Of a stretch of DNA of 64,000 nucleotides, positions 8,246-17,588 are shown in pieces. Position numbers and translations under genes: made by a program. This DNA comes from Shimia sp051201625 (GTDB lineage Bacteria > Pseudomonadota > Alphaproteobacteria > Rhodobacterales > Rhodobacteraceae), in the NCBI RefSeq assembly GCF_051201625.1, contig NZ_CP179203.1, positions 620,001 through 684,000 of the forward strand. The letters are read 5' to 3'. The notes below the pieces were generated by a model. It was not told the DNA's origin, made no database searches, and saw nothing but the letters and a program-made list of their open reading frames with translations. Positions within the stretch are counted from its first letter, which is position 1; the number at the start of each line of letters is the position of its first letter.

Positions 8246-8262
8246 TTCTGAGAGAGATCCGC

Positions 8263-9624
8263 ATGGTATCTGCAGCTGAACAAATGGCGGCCAACACGAG
8301 TTGGGCCGCACTTGGAAAAGCCACCGACCTCCGCAACCGCATTCTATTCACCTTGGGGCTGCTGATTGTCTACCGTCTTGGCACATGGATTCCAGTTCCT
8401 GGGATTGATGGCGTTGCCCTCCGAGAATTTATGGAAGGAGCCGCTTCTGGCCTTGGGGGCATTCTTTCCATGTTCACAGGTGGCGCTTTGGGCCGCATGG
8501 GCATTTTTGCTCTTGGCATAATGCCGTACATCTCGGCTTCGATTATCGTACAGCTCATGACATCCATGGTGCCCGCTCTGGAGCAGCTGAAGAAAGAGGG
8601 GGAACAGGGTCGCAAGAAGATCAATCAGTACACGCGGTTTGGCACAGTGGCTTTAGCGACGCTGCAAGCCTACGGACTTGCGGTAAGCCTTGAAGCTGGC
8701 GAGCTTGTTACAGACCCCGGTATGTTTTTTCGCTTCTCGTGCCTGATAACGCTGGTTGGCGGTACAATGTTTTTGATGTGGTTAGGCGAGCAAATCACTG
8801 CGCGGGGTATTGGGAACGGTATTTCGTTGATTATATTCGTCGGTATTGTCGCAGAGCTGCCAGCTGCTTTGGCTCAGTTCTTCGCTTCGGGACGTTCGGG
8901 AGCAATTAGCCCAGCTGTAATTGTCGGTGTAATCGTCATGGTTGTAGCCGTAATTGCATTTGTTGTGTTTATGGAAAGGGCTCTGCGAAAGATACATATT
9001 CAATATCCGCGTCGTCAGGTTGGTATGAAGGTTTACGATGGCGGCTCGAGCCATCTTCCAGTTAAGGTCAACCCGTCAGGTGTGATCCCGGCAATCTTCG
9101 CCAGTTCGCTGCTCCTACTCCCAACGACGATCTCTACCTTTTCCGGATCTCAAACTGGCCCGATCATGTCGACGCTTCTTGCTTATTTTGGCCCAGGCCA
9201 ACCGCTTTACCTCCTATTTTTCGTTGCCATGATTGTGTTCTTCGCGTATTTTTACACGTTCAACGTCAGCTTTAAACCTGACGACGTGGCGGACAACCTC
9301 AAAAGCCAAAATGGGTTCGTGCCGGGTATTCGTCCCGGAAAGCGCACAGCGGAATATCTTGAATACGTAGTGAACCGGATTCTTGTTCTGGGCGCTTCTT
9401 ATCTGGCAGTCGTTTGTCTCCTTCCGGAAATTCTGCGCGGGCAGTTTGCAATCCCGTTTTATTTTGGAGGCACGTCGGTACTGATTGTGGTGTCGGTCAC
9501 CATGGATACGATTCAACAGGTCCAGAGCCACCTGCTTGCTCACCAATACGAGGGCTTGATTGAAAAGTCTCAGCTTCGTGGCAAAAGCAAAAAACGTGCC
9601 AAAAAGGGGGCGTCCCGCCGATGA
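8263..9624 (+). CDS. secY: Preprotein translocase subunit SecY
   Basis: SecY (453 residues), the pore of the SecYEG protein-conducting channel in the inner membrane. Ten transmembrane helices are evident. Family signatures include YRLGTWIPVPGID near the N-terminus, FALGIMPYISASIIVQL, GIGNGISLIIF and the cytoplasmic loop with KSQNGFVPGIRPGKRT. The C-terminal tail is basic (KSKKRAKKG). The last four bases (ATGA) overlap the adk start, so the two are coupled. Confidence 0.98.
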   Translation: MVSAAEQMAANTSWAALGKATDLRNRILFTLGLLIVYRLGTWIPVPGIDGVALREFMEGAASGLGGILSMFTGGALGRMGIFALGIMPYISASIIVQLMTSMVPALEQLKKEGEQGRKKINQYTRFGTVALATLQAYGLAVSLEAGELVTDPGMFFRFSCLITLVGGTMFLMWLGEQITARGIGNGISLIIFVGIVAELPAALAQFFASGRSGAISPAVIVGVIVMVVAVIAFVVFMERALRKIHIQYPRRQVGMKVYDGGSSHLPVKVNPSGVIPAIFASSLLLLPTTISTFSGSQTGPIMSTLLAYFGPGQPLYLLFFVAMIVFFAYFYTFNVSFKPDDVADNLKSQNGFVPGIRPGKRTAEYLEYVVNRILVLGASYLAVVCLLPEILRGQFAIPFYFGGTSVLIVVSVTMDTIQQVQSHLLAHQYEGLIEKSQLRGKSKKRAKKGASRR

Positions 9625-10262
9625 ACATTATTCTCCTTGGCCCACCCGGTGCTGGAAAGGGCACGCAGGCACGCATTTTAGTTGAAGAGCGCAATATGAT
9701 GCAATTATCAACTGGCGACATGCTGCGCGAAGCTAAGGATAGTGGCTCTGAAATGGGTCAGATTGTGGCAGGTGTCATGGCTCGGGGCGAGCTAGTCACC
9801 GATGAAATCGTAATTGGTTTGATTCGTGAAAAGCTCTGCAGCGACACGCAAGGGGGTGTTATTTTCGATGGGTTCCCTCGTACGCTGGGTCAGGCGGATG
9901 CCTTAGGTAAACTCCTAGAAGAGAACGGAAAGCAAATTGATGCGGTGGTTGAGATGCAGGTTGATGATGCGGCTCTGATCGCTCGCATTACTGCGCGATC
10001 AACATGCGGTGCCTGCGGCGAAGTATACAACGATCAGACCAAGCCCTGGCCTTCAAACGGCAAATGCATAAACTGCGGTAGTACCGATATTAAACGTCGA
10101 GCCGATGATAATGAAGATAGCCTCAAGCAGCGTCTTATGGAGTACTACAAGAAGACGTCGCCATTGCTAGGTTACTATTATGCTAGGGGCGATCTAAAGT
10201 CCGTAAATGGATTGGGTGAGATCGATCAAGTAAAATCTGAAATCACAGCGGCACTAAAATAA
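9621..10262 (+). CDS. adk: Adenylate kinase, zinc-type LID
   Basis: Adenylate kinase (213 residues) catalysing ATP + AMP to 2 ADP in the cytoplasm. P-loop GPPGAGKGTQ (residues 7-16), AMP-binding segment TGDMLREA and GFPRTLGQADAL are present. The LID domain contains a four-cysteine zinc site (CGAC and CINC, around residues 130-150), the long form found in many Gram-positive and some alphaproteobacterial enzymes. It is coupled to secY as in many bacteria. Confidence 0.98.
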   Translation: MNIILLGPPGAGKGTQARILVEERNMMQLSTGDMLREAKDSGSEMGQIVAGVMARGELVTDEIVIGLIREKLCSDTQGGVIFDGFPRTLGQADALGKLLEENGKQIDAVVEMQVDDAALIARITARSTCGACGEVYNDQTKPWPSNGKCINCGSTDIKRRADDNEDSLKQRLMEYYKKTSPLLGYYYARGDLKSVNGLGEIDQVKSEITAALK

Positions 10263-10643
10263 TAAATCTTAAGTATTACCGCTCAAGGTTTACCCCAAAA
10301 TATTTCGTTGATTATCAGCAAAAGATAAAGCTGACGTTGTTTTTTGGACCTCCTTTTAACACTAAATAATCTTAACTGATCTGTCCGATTTGAGAGCAGT
10401 ATGGGGAGCTCTCGCTACTTGAACGACTGTTGATTGAGTGAGTTGAAACACGCTACTTGACAGCCACTGAGGAGGCGCTTAAACCGCAGAGCTTGTGACA
10501 TAGATTCTATTTTTTGCTGTTTGGGTCGCGCCCAATCAGCAGACCACCTGAACCAGCTAAGGCCCGGCCGTGTAATGCGTCGGGCTTATGTTGTGAAAAA
10601 AGGTTCCGGAGCTACGGAATCGCAACGAAAAGGAATGTACTAC
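10263..10643. other. Intergenic gap between adk and rpsM
   Basis: AT-rich DNA with no supported gene. A frame in phase with rpsM opens at 10521, but the extra residues do not belong to S13. A GC-rich inverted repeat (AAGGCCCG at 10558-10565 with CGGGCTT at 10580-10586) could be a leader hairpin of the alpha operon. Confidence 0.4.
10457..10485 (+). promoter_or_regulatory. Possible promoter of the rpsM-rplQ operon
   Basis: A perfect TTGACA (10457-10462) is followed after 16-17 bases by TTAAAC/TAAACC, a weak -10 element. The position, about 160 bases before rpsM in a long gap, fits an operon promoter, but only the -35 box is convincing. Confidence 0.35.
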
Positions 10644-11012
10644 GTGGCACGCATCGCTGGCGTAAATATCCCGACCCACAAGCGGGTCCCAATCGCCCTG
10701 ACTTACATCACAGGTATTGGACATACCTCTGCCAAAGAGATTTGCTCATCCGTCAAGATTGACGAAAAGCGTCGAGTTAACGAACTCAGTGACGCCGAAG
10801 TCTTGGCCATCCGAGAGCATATTGACGCTAACTATATGGTTGAGGGTGACCTGAGGCGTGAAGTGCAGATGAATATTAAACGTTTGATGGATTTGGGTTG
10901 CTACCGAGGCCTTCGCCATCGCCGAAATCTCCCTGTGCGTGGACAGCGCACACACACCAACGCTCGAACCCGCAAAGGCCCCGCTAAAGCCATTGCTGGT
11001 AAAAAGAAGTAA
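10644..11012 (+). CDS. rpsM: 30S ribosomal protein S13
   Basis: S13 (122 residues), a head protein at the intersubunit bridge. I chose GTG at 10644, which gives the standard N-terminus MARIAGVNIPTHKRVPIALTYITGIG and exact family length and has AAAAGGA 10 bases upstream. The signature RGLRHRRNLPVRGQRTHTNARTRKG is present. Confidence 0.95.
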   Translation: MARIAGVNIPTHKRVPIALTYITGIGHTSAKEICSSVKIDEKRRVNELSDAEVLAIREHIDANYMVEGDLRREVQMNIKRLMDLGCYRGLRHRRNLPVRGQRTHTNARTRKGPAKAIAGKKK

Positions 11013-11029
11013 TAGGGAGGGTATAACCA

Positions 11030-11419
11030 ATGGCACGTGAAAAAACTCGTACTAAACGCAAAGAGCGTAAAAATATTGCCTCCGGCGTCGCGCATGTTAA
11101 TTCTTCGTTCAACAACACGAAAATTCTCATTTCCGACGTACAGGGCAATGCGATATCGTGGTCGTCTGCGGGCACTATGGGCTTTAAAGGATCGCGCAAA
11201 TCCACACCCTATGCAGCCCAGATGGCTGCAGAAGATGCTGGAAAGAAGGCTCAGGAACACGGGGTGAAAACGCTTGAGGTCGAAGTACAAGGGCCGGGTT
11301 CTGGTCGCGAGTCGGCTCTTCGCGCGCTAGCTGCTGTCGGCTTTAATATCACTTCTATTCGCGATGTGACCCCGATTGCACACAACGGGTGCCGCCCGCC
11401 AAAGCGCCGGCGCGTGTAA
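11030..11419 (+). CDS. rpsK: 30S ribosomal protein S11
   Basis: S11 (129 residues), a platform protein near the E site. Signature segments are HVNSSFNNTKILISD, KGSRKSTPYAAQMAAEDA and the C-terminal IRDVTPIAHNGCRPPKRRRV. A GGGAGGG binding site precedes the ATG. It is followed by rpoA, as in the standard alpha operon. Confidence 0.98.
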   Translation: MAREKTRTKRKERKNIASGVAHVNSSFNNTKILISDVQGNAISWSSAGTMGFKGSRKSTPYAAQMAAEDAGKKAQEHGVKTLEVEVQGPGSGRESALRALAAVGFNITSIRDVTPIAHNGCRPPKRRRV

Positions 11420-11532
11420 CTTAGTAATTTAAGATCTGAAACCGTGTATTCAACATGGCGCCAGATTGTCGTTTGAAACCTCGGGCGTTTGACTTTTTTG
11501 GACATGAAAGTCGGGCAGGTATGGAGGGACGT

Positions 11533-12549
11533 ATGATCCACAAAAATTGGGCAGAGTTGATCAAGCCTACACAACTTGAAGTAAAGCAAGGAAATGATCC
11601 AGCGAGTCAGGCCACTGTTGTGGCAGAGCCGTTGGAGCGTGGTTTTGGTTTAACGTTAGGTAACGCGCTGCGTCGTGTGTTGATGTCGAGCCTACAGGGA
11701 GCGGCTATTACAAGCGTACAGATCGATAATGTGTTGCATGAATTCTCTTCAGTCGCGGGCGTTCGTGAGGACGTTACTGACGTAATCTTGAATCTCAAGG
11801 GCGTATCATTGCGCATGGAAGTAGAGGGACCAAAGCGTCTTTCGATCAACGCAAAAGGTCCGGGTGAAGTAACGGCCGGTGATATAAGCGATAGCGCCGG
11901 AATTGAAGTGCTGAACAAAGAACATGTAATCTGCAACCTAGACGATGGGGCGGACCTTTACATGGAATTGACTGTGAACACCGGTAAAGGCTACGTGTCT
12001 GCGGAAAAGAATAAGCCTGAAGATGCTCCGATTGGTCTGATCCCAATCGACGCCATCTATTCGCCGGTCAAGCGAGTTAGTTATGACGTTCAGCCAACCC
12101 GCGAGGGACAGGTACTAGACTACGATAAGCTGACGATGAAAATTGATACTGATGGATCGATAACGCCGGAAGATGCCGTCGCTTTTGCGGCACGAATACT
12201 TCAAGATCAGCTTTCCATTTTTGTTAATTTTGACGAACCTGAAGCTGCAGGACGTCAGGAAGAAGACGATGGCCTGGAATTCAACCCACTGCTGCTCAAG
12301 AAGGTGGACGAGTTGGAATTGTCAGTACGTTCGGCGAACTGTTTAAAGAACGACAATATTGTCTACATCGGTGATTTGATCCAAAAAACCGAAGCAGAGA
12401 TGCTGCGAACTCCAAACTTTGGCCGCAAGTCCCTGAATGAAATAAAAGAGGTACTTTCAGGAATGGGACTGCACCTCGGTATGGATGTTGAAGACTGGCC
12501 CCCAGATAATATCGAAGATCTGGCGAAAAAGTTTGAAGACGCATTTTAA
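11533..12549 (+). CDS. rpoA: DNA-directed RNA polymerase subunit alpha
   Basis: The alpha subunit of RNA polymerase (338 residues, the usual length in this family). It dimerises to start core assembly and binds UP elements and activators through its C-terminal domain. The ATG at 11533 (MIHKNWAELIKPTQLEV) has GGAGGG upstream and is preferred over the longer frame from 11455. The N-terminal domain contains RGFGLTLGNALRRVLMSSLQGAA. The C-terminal domain contains LLKKVDELELSVRSANCLK and the helix-hairpin-helix NFGRKSLNEIKEVL. Confidence 0.98.
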   Translation: MIHKNWAELIKPTQLEVKQGNDPASQATVVAEPLERGFGLTLGNALRRVLMSSLQGAAITSVQIDNVLHEFSSVAGVREDVTDVILNLKGVSLRMEVEGPKRLSINAKGPGEVTAGDISDSAGIEVLNKEHVICNLDDGADLYMELTVNTGKGYVSAEKNKPEDAPIGLIPIDAIYSPVKRVSYDVQPTREGQVLDYDKLTMKIDTDGSITPEDAVAFAARILQDQLSIFVNFDEPEAAGRQEEDDGLEFNPLLLKKVDELELSVRSANCLKNDNIVYIGDLIQKTEAEMLRTPNFGRKSLNEIKEVLSGMGLHLGMDVEDWPPDNIEDLAKKFEDAF

Positions 12550-12695
12550 TTTTTTTTGAGGGTTGGGCGAATTAGCTCGACCTTCCCCAAGATGCCTGGG
12601 TGTCCAGGGACATATAGGGCAATTCCGCCCCAAGGAGAGTGGCTGACACGCATCGGCCGCCAGACAAAGTAAAATAAAGAAGAAGGAATAGAAAA

Positions 12696-13115
12696 ATGCG
12701 TCACGCTCGTGGTTATCGTCGTCTGAACCGTACTCATGAACACCGCAAGGCATTGTTTGCTAACATGGCTGGCTCGTTAATTGAGCATGAACAGATAAAA
12801 ACTACTCTGCCCAAAGCCAAAGAACTGCGTCCGATTGTTGAAAAACTTGTCACGTTGGGCAAAAGGGGTGATCTCCATGCGCGGCGTCAGGCTGCCGCAC
12901 GCCTCAAAGAGGATCAATATGTTGCCAAGCTTTTTGAAGTTCTTGGTCCCCGCTACGCGGATCGTCAGGGTGGTTATGTTCGCATCATGAAGGCTGGATT
13001 TCGGTATGGTGATATGGCACCGATGGCGATAATTGAATTTGTAGACCGCGATGTGGATGCTAAGGGTGCTGCAGACAAAGTGCGCTCTGCTGTAGAGGAA
13101 GCGGATGACGAATAA
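12696..13115 (+). CDS. rplQ: 50S ribosomal protein L17
   Basis: L17 (139 residues), near the exit tunnel rim. The start MRHARGYRRLNRTHEHRKAL and ERFKPRYADR-like segment (VLGPRYADRQGGYVRI) are diagnostic. A GAAGAAGGAA binding site precedes the ATG. It is last in the alpha operon and is followed by a strong terminator. Confidence 0.98.
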   Translation: MRHARGYRRLNRTHEHRKALFANMAGSLIEHEQIKTTLPKAKELRPIVEKLVTLGKRGDLHARRQAAARLKEDQYVAKLFEVLGPRYADRQGGYVRIMKAGFRYGDMAPMAIIEFVDRDVDAKGAADKVRSAVEEADDE

Positions 13116-13140
13116 AGCTTCGGAACAGTGAAAATGAATG

Positions 13141-13171
13141 CCCCGTTCGTCAAGCGAGTGGGGTTTTTTTT
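13141..13171 (+). terminator. Rho-independent terminator after rplQ
   Basis: A nine-base-pair stem (13141-13149 with 13155-13163, including G-U pairs) followed by eight T residues. It closes the ribosomal region. Confidence 0.85.
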
Positions 13172-13681
13172 GTTGAGCTCGAAATCTTGGTGAATTGTAA
13201 CAGACCAACGCGAAGAAATCGTAACTAAGAAAAGGTACGTTGCTGTTATGGTAGGTGTATCGTTGAAACTAAAAGTACAACCTGATCAAGCAGTTTAGGT
13301 CGCAAGTGGGTTGAGTGGTCGTAAGGATGCACGACTTCACTAACCACCAGAGGACGAGATTAACTTGGCACCGGTTTTGGAAGCTTTCTCGGACGGATAC
13401 CCCTTGCCAAACTAGTCCTTTGAGACAAATGCTACTGCAATTTTGCTACCGTTTTGTTTTATGGATGAAGACAATTTGCCAGAACCAAACAACTAAATTT
13501 CCCCTCAGTGATTTGTGTCGACACTTGGAGCAAAATCAAGAATATTAATTTAGATTGAGAATTGCACCTCGGAAATTAATGCGGTTGTTGTTTGATAGAG
13601 TTAGACTAACCGCTCGTTTCGAAGATCGACTGCCAAATTGGTTTCTTTTGGTGTATGGAAGTTTTGATCACGGAGCTTAAA
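13172..13681. other. Intergenic gap after the ribosomal cluster
   Basis: About 500 bases of AT-rich DNA. A plus frame of 77 codons (13315-13548) has neither ribosome binding site nor recognisable motif. I see no RNA gene or repeat. Confidence 0.4.
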
Positions 13682-14737
13682 ATGCCTTCTCTGGAGAGCA
13701 TACCCGAAATAATCAACGGTCCCTCGGCGTGGGTGGGTCGAGATATCTGCCAACGAGAGCAAGATTGGAAGGTCAACCTTTCCAGAGCGCAAATTGCAGA
13801 TCTGGAGCATGCCGCAAGGCATTATTTATCTCTTGGGTCAGACATTGGTGAGATCAGTCGTGATATGTTTCCGCTGCGGCAATTTGCCGACCACTTGGCA
13901 CTGTTGCGTGACAAACTTATCAGCGGGATCGGTTTTGAGGTAATTTGTGGATTGCCGGTTACTGATTACTCCAAGGAGATGGCTGCTGCTATTTTTTGCG
14001 GTATTGGAGCACATCTGGGGTCTTCAAGATCGCAGAATAGGATGGGACACATTCTTGGTCATGTGCGTGACACCGGCATGAGCTCCAAAGATGCGAAAAC
14101 ACGAATTTATCAGACGCATGAGCGGCAAACGTTTCACACTGACAGTGCTGATATTGTTGGCTTGTTGTGTATTCAAGACGCTCAGGAGGGGGGAGAGTCA
14201 CTTCTGGTTAGTGTTGAGGCAGTTTATAACAAAATGAGGGATGACTGTCCGAACTTGCTTCAATGCCTGTTTGACCCGATTGCCACGGATCGGCGCGGCG
14301 AGGTGCCGGAGGGCATGCTACCTTTCATGACGATCCCACCGTTAAGTTGGTACAATGGCAAACTTACAGTTTTTTACCAACGCCAATATATAGATAGCGC
14401 GCAGCGGTTTGAATCAGCCAAGCGGCTGACGACAAAACACATCGCCGCCCTGAATAAGTTCGATGCATATATGAATGACCCAGACTTACATCTGAAAATG
14501 AAGCTTCGGCCAGGGGATATGCAATTTGTATACAATCATTCCCAATTGCACGACCGAACAAAGTTTGTTGATTGGCCAGATTTGACGCGCCGACGACATT
14601 TGTTGCGACTTTGGCTATCTGCTGAAGGTGATCGAGAGCTGCCCGAAGTTTTTAGGCAAAGATATGGCTCGATTGAAGTTGGTAATCGGGGAGGTATTGT
14701 TACCCACGGAACTAGTTTGAACGCGCCAATTGACTGA
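13682..14737 (+). CDS. TauD/TfdA-family 2OG-Fe(II) dioxygenase
   Basis: A 351-residue protein of the TauD/TfdA-like fold (also seen in gamma-butyrobetaine-hydroxylase-like and clavaminate-synthase-like proteins). The iron-binding pair is in TFHTDSADIVGLLCI, with HxD. A distal histidine lies in YNHSQLHDRTKF, followed by RRRHLLRLWL, the usual arginine region. The ATG at 13682 is preferred because CGGAG lies about 7 bases upstream; the earlier in-frame ATG at 13655 has none. The substrate is unknown. It slightly overlaps the longest frame of the next gene but not its chosen start. Confidence 0.8.
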   Translation: MPSLESIPEIINGPSAWVGRDICQREQDWKVNLSRAQIADLEHAARHYLSLGSDIGEISRDMFPLRQFADHLALLRDKLISGIGFEVICGLPVTDYSKEMAAAIFCGIGAHLGSSRSQNRMGHILGHVRDTGMSSKDAKTRIYQTHERQTFHTDSADIVGLLCIQDAQEGGESLLVSVEAVYNKMRDDCPNLLQCLFDPIATDRRGEVPEGMLPFMTIPPLSWYNGKLTVFYQRQYIDSAQRFESAKRLTTKHIAALNKFDAYMNDPDLHLKMKLRPGDMQFVYNHSQLHDRTKFVDWPDLTRRRHLLRLWLSAEGDRELPEVFRQRYGSIEVGNRGGIVTHGTSLNAPID

Positions 14738-14819
14738 AACGCCAGCAATGCTTTTTCAGCCATACCTTGCAAATTTACTGAGTGCTCTGCATGTCTGCCG
14801 CTACAAACGAGGAAATATC

Positions 14820-16202
14820 ATGATCCGAACTGTTCTGATGGCCTCTATGGTATTGATAGCCAGTTTTGTGGAGGCGGAAACAAAAGTACCACAGAGCCAA
14901 GCTGAGTTATCTATGGGTTTTGCTCCACTGGTGAAGTCAGCTGCGCCAGCGGTTGTTAATATTTACGCCAAGCGGGTCGTAAATGTGCGATCCAGCCCGT
15001 TCCAAGATGACCCTTTTTTTGAAAATCTGTTTCGTGAATTTAGAAGTACGCGGCCGCAGGTTCAAAACTCACTGGGGTCTGGCGTCATTTTATCGGAAGA
15101 TGGAATTGTTGTTTCGAATTTTCATGTCGTCGGTATGTCAACTGATATCCGTGTGCACTTGAATGACAGACGCGAGTATTCTGCGCGGGTTTTGCTGGCA
15201 AGCGAGGAGGCTGACGTGGCTATTCTTAAGTTAGACGATGCAAGCGAAATGCCTTTCCTGACGCTCCGTGATAGCGATAATGTGGAAGTAGGGGAGCTTG
15301 TTCTGGCAATTGGGAACCCATTTGGTGTCGGCCAGACGGTTAGTAGTGGGATAGTGTCTGGCCTTGCTCGATCTGGTGTTGCGACAGGTCAGGCGAGAGG
15401 CTACTTCATCCAGACAGATGCACCGATCAACCCCGGCAATTCTGGAGGTGCGCTAATTGATGTGAATGGTGATTTGATTGGTATCAATACGTCAATTCTG
15501 ACACGATCAGGTGGCTCAAATGGGATTGGCTTTGCCATTCCCTCCAAGCTAGTGGCGCAGTTTGTCGAGCAAGCCAGGGCGGGTTATTCGGAGTTCATGC
15601 AGCCTTGGGCTGGATTGTCTGGTCAACCAGTTGATGCAGACATGGTGGCTGCGTTAGGACTGAAGACGCCAAGCGGTATCGTAATTTCAGATATTCACAA
15701 ATTGAGTAATTTTAAAAAATCTGGACTTCGGCAAGGCGATGTCATTCTCGAAGTGGACGGTCATCCTGTGAATACACCGTCTGAGATGATCTTCCGCATG
15801 TCTGTGGTCGGGCTGGAGACCGATGCTGATATTTTGATTGCACGTGCTGGCGAAACAGACCTACTCAGCGTGCGCATGACTGTTGCGCCGGAGGAGCCTA
15901 ATAGAGAAACGCTTGAGATTGGGCGCACTGCAGCTCTTCCGGGGATAATATTATCGAGAATTAATCCAGCAGTTCTTTGGCAATATGGTTTGCCGCTTAA
16001 TTTGGAAGGTGTTGTGGTTGAAGATCCAGGAAAAGTAGGTGCACGGCTTGGTCTGATTGTGGGTGATGTATTGCGAAAAATAGATGGCAGAGTCATTGAT
16101 AGTCCGGGTGCCGTTGAGCGTGCTTTGCGCAAGGCGCGTGGCCGCCTAACTATTGAGGTTCAAAGAGGCGCCGAACGTGTTGTAATGCGGTTCCGATTGT
16201 AG
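14820..16202 (+). CDS. HtrA/DegP-family periplasmic serine protease
   Basis: A Do-like serine endoprotease (460 residues) for quality control of envelope proteins. The chosen ATG (14820) follows GAGGAAA and begins a clear Sec signal peptide (about residues 1-20, cleavage after VEA). Catalytic residues are His102 in SNFHVVG, Asp132 in EADVAIL and Ser208 in PGNSGGAL. Two PDZ domains follow (about residues 265-355 and 375-460). The six-residue gap before rarA suggests cotranscription. DegQ/DegP assignment within the family is not resolved. Confidence 0.92.
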   Translation: MIRTVLMASMVLIASFVEAETKVPQSQAELSMGFAPLVKSAAPAVVNIYAKRVVNVRSSPFQDDPFFENLFREFRSTRPQVQNSLGSGVILSEDGIVVSNFHVVGMSTDIRVHLNDRREYSARVLLASEEADVAILKLDDASEMPFLTLRDSDNVEVGELVLAIGNPFGVGQTVSSGIVSGLARSGVATGQARGYFIQTDAPINPGNSGGALIDVNGDLIGINTSILTRSGGSNGIGFAIPSKLVAQFVEQARAGYSEFMQPWAGLSGQPVDADMVAALGLKTPSGIVISDIHKLSNFKKSGLRQGDVILEVDGHPVNTPSEMIFRMSVVGLETDADILIARAGETDLLSVRMTVAPEEPNRETLEIGRTAALPGIILSRINPAVLWQYGLPLNLEGVVVEDPGKVGARLGLIVGDVLRKIDGRVIDSPGAVERALRKARGRLTIEVQRGAERVVMRFRL

Positions 16203-16208
16203 AGGACA

Positions 16209-17525
16209 ATGACCGACCTTTTTGACATACCGGCGGAGAACTCAATACAAGGCAGTGAAGCTCACCGCCCGCTGGCTGATAAGCTTCGCCCAAGCGCACT
16301 AACCGATGTGATCGGTCAAGATCAGATTTTAGATCTTAACGCGCCTTTGGGAGCCATGTTGGCTTCTGGCACTCTGTCCTCATTGGTACTTTGGGGCCCA
16401 CCAGGAGTTGGCAAAACGACGATTGCTCGATTACTAGCGGATGAAACCGACCTGAACTTCGTCCAGATTAGTGCCATGTTTACAGGCGTTCCCGAACTGC
16501 GCAAGGTTTTTGAAGCTGCGAAGATACGTCGGGCAAATGGTATGGGAACGTTGTTGTTTGTCGACGAAATTCACAGATTTAATAAGGCTCAGCAGGATGG
16601 ATTTCTTCCACATATGGAAGACGGCACAATACTCCTTGTTGGTGCAACTACTGAAAATCCGTCATTTGAACTTAACGCTGCCTTGTTGAGCCGTGCACAG
16701 GTTCTTGTCTTATTGCGATTGGAACTGGCAGATCTTGAACGTCTTGCACAAAGAGCTGAACGTGTAATGGAACGACCTTTGCCGTTGGATGGATTTGCCC
16801 GTGAAGCGCTACTCGAGATGGCAAATGGTGATGGGCGTGCACTTCTTAATTTGATTGAACAGATTGCCGCATGGCAAGTTGACGAAAAATTAGGAGTGGA
16901 TGCGCTCTCAAAACGTTTAATGCGTCGGGCGTCTAAGTACGACAAATCGGGTGAAGAGCATTACAACCTTATATCGGCCCTTCACAAATCGGTGCGTGGA
17001 TCGGATCCTGATGCTGCACTTTACTGGTTTGCGCGCATGCTTGACGGAGGGGAAGACCCGCGATTTTTGGCGCGACGGATCACACGCATGGCGATAGAGG
17101 ATGTTGGGCTTGCTGATCCGCAAGCACAGAGCATTTGTCTTGGTGCGTGGGAAGCCTACGAGCGCTTGGGTTCCCCTGAAGGAGAATTGGCCCTAGCGCA
17201 GGCAGTATCTTATTTAGCTTTGGCGCCAAAGAGTAATGCCGGGTATGTGGCCTTTAAAGCCGCTCGAGTGCTTGCTAATAAAACTGGCTCCGCAATGCCG
17301 CCGAAACACATTTTGAATGCGCCAACATCTTTGATGTCGGATCAGGGTTATGGGGACGGATATCAGTATGATCACGATACTGAGGATGGTTTTTCCGGGC
17401 AAAATTATTTTCCCGATGGGGTTCGGCGGCCTATTCTTTATGCTCCGGTCGACCGAGGTTTTGAGCGCGATTTGAAGCGACGACTTGATTATTTTACGAA
17501 GCTGCGCTTGAAACGAAACGGCTGA
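16209..17525 (+). CDS. rarA: Replication-associated recombination protein A
   Basis: RarA/MgsA AAA+ ATPase (438 residues), related to clamp loader subunits and acting at stalled replication forks. Walker A is GPPGVGKT (about residues 63-70), Walker B LLFVDEIHRF (about 117-126), and the sensor segment GATTENPSFELNAALLSR follows. The C-terminal tetramerisation part includes the ALYWFARMLDGGEDPRFLARR segment. The gene starts 6 bases after the HtrA stop. Confidence 0.96.
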   Translation: MTDLFDIPAENSIQGSEAHRPLADKLRPSALTDVIGQDQILDLNAPLGAMLASGTLSSLVLWGPPGVGKTTIARLLADETDLNFVQISAMFTGVPELRKVFEAAKIRRANGMGTLLFVDEIHRFNKAQQDGFLPHMEDGTILLVGATTENPSFELNAALLSRAQVLVLLRLELADLERLAQRAERVMERPLPLDGFAREALLEMANGDGRALLNLIEQIAAWQVDEKLGVDALSKRLMRRASKYDKSGEEHYNLISALHKSVRGSDPDAALYWFARMLDGGEDPRFLARRITRMAIEDVGLADPQAQSICLGAWEAYERLGSPEGELALAQAVSYLALAPKSNAGYVAFKAARVLANKTGSAMPPKHILNAPTSLMSDQGYGDGYQYDHDTEDGFSGQNYFPDGVRRPILYAPVDRGFERDLKRRLDYFTKLRLKRNG

Positions 17526-17588
17526 TCCCTGCCGCGCGACAAGTCCTGTGTGACGCTTGACATCCGGCGTGGTGCAAGCGACAGACCG

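Noticed and set aside
10521..10643. N-terminal extension of rpsM
   Set aside because: The extra 41 residues are not part of S13; the GTG at 10644 gives the conserved N-terminus and exact length.
13315..13548. 77-codon plus-strand frame after rplQ
   Set aside because: No ribosome binding site or motif; treated as intergenic.
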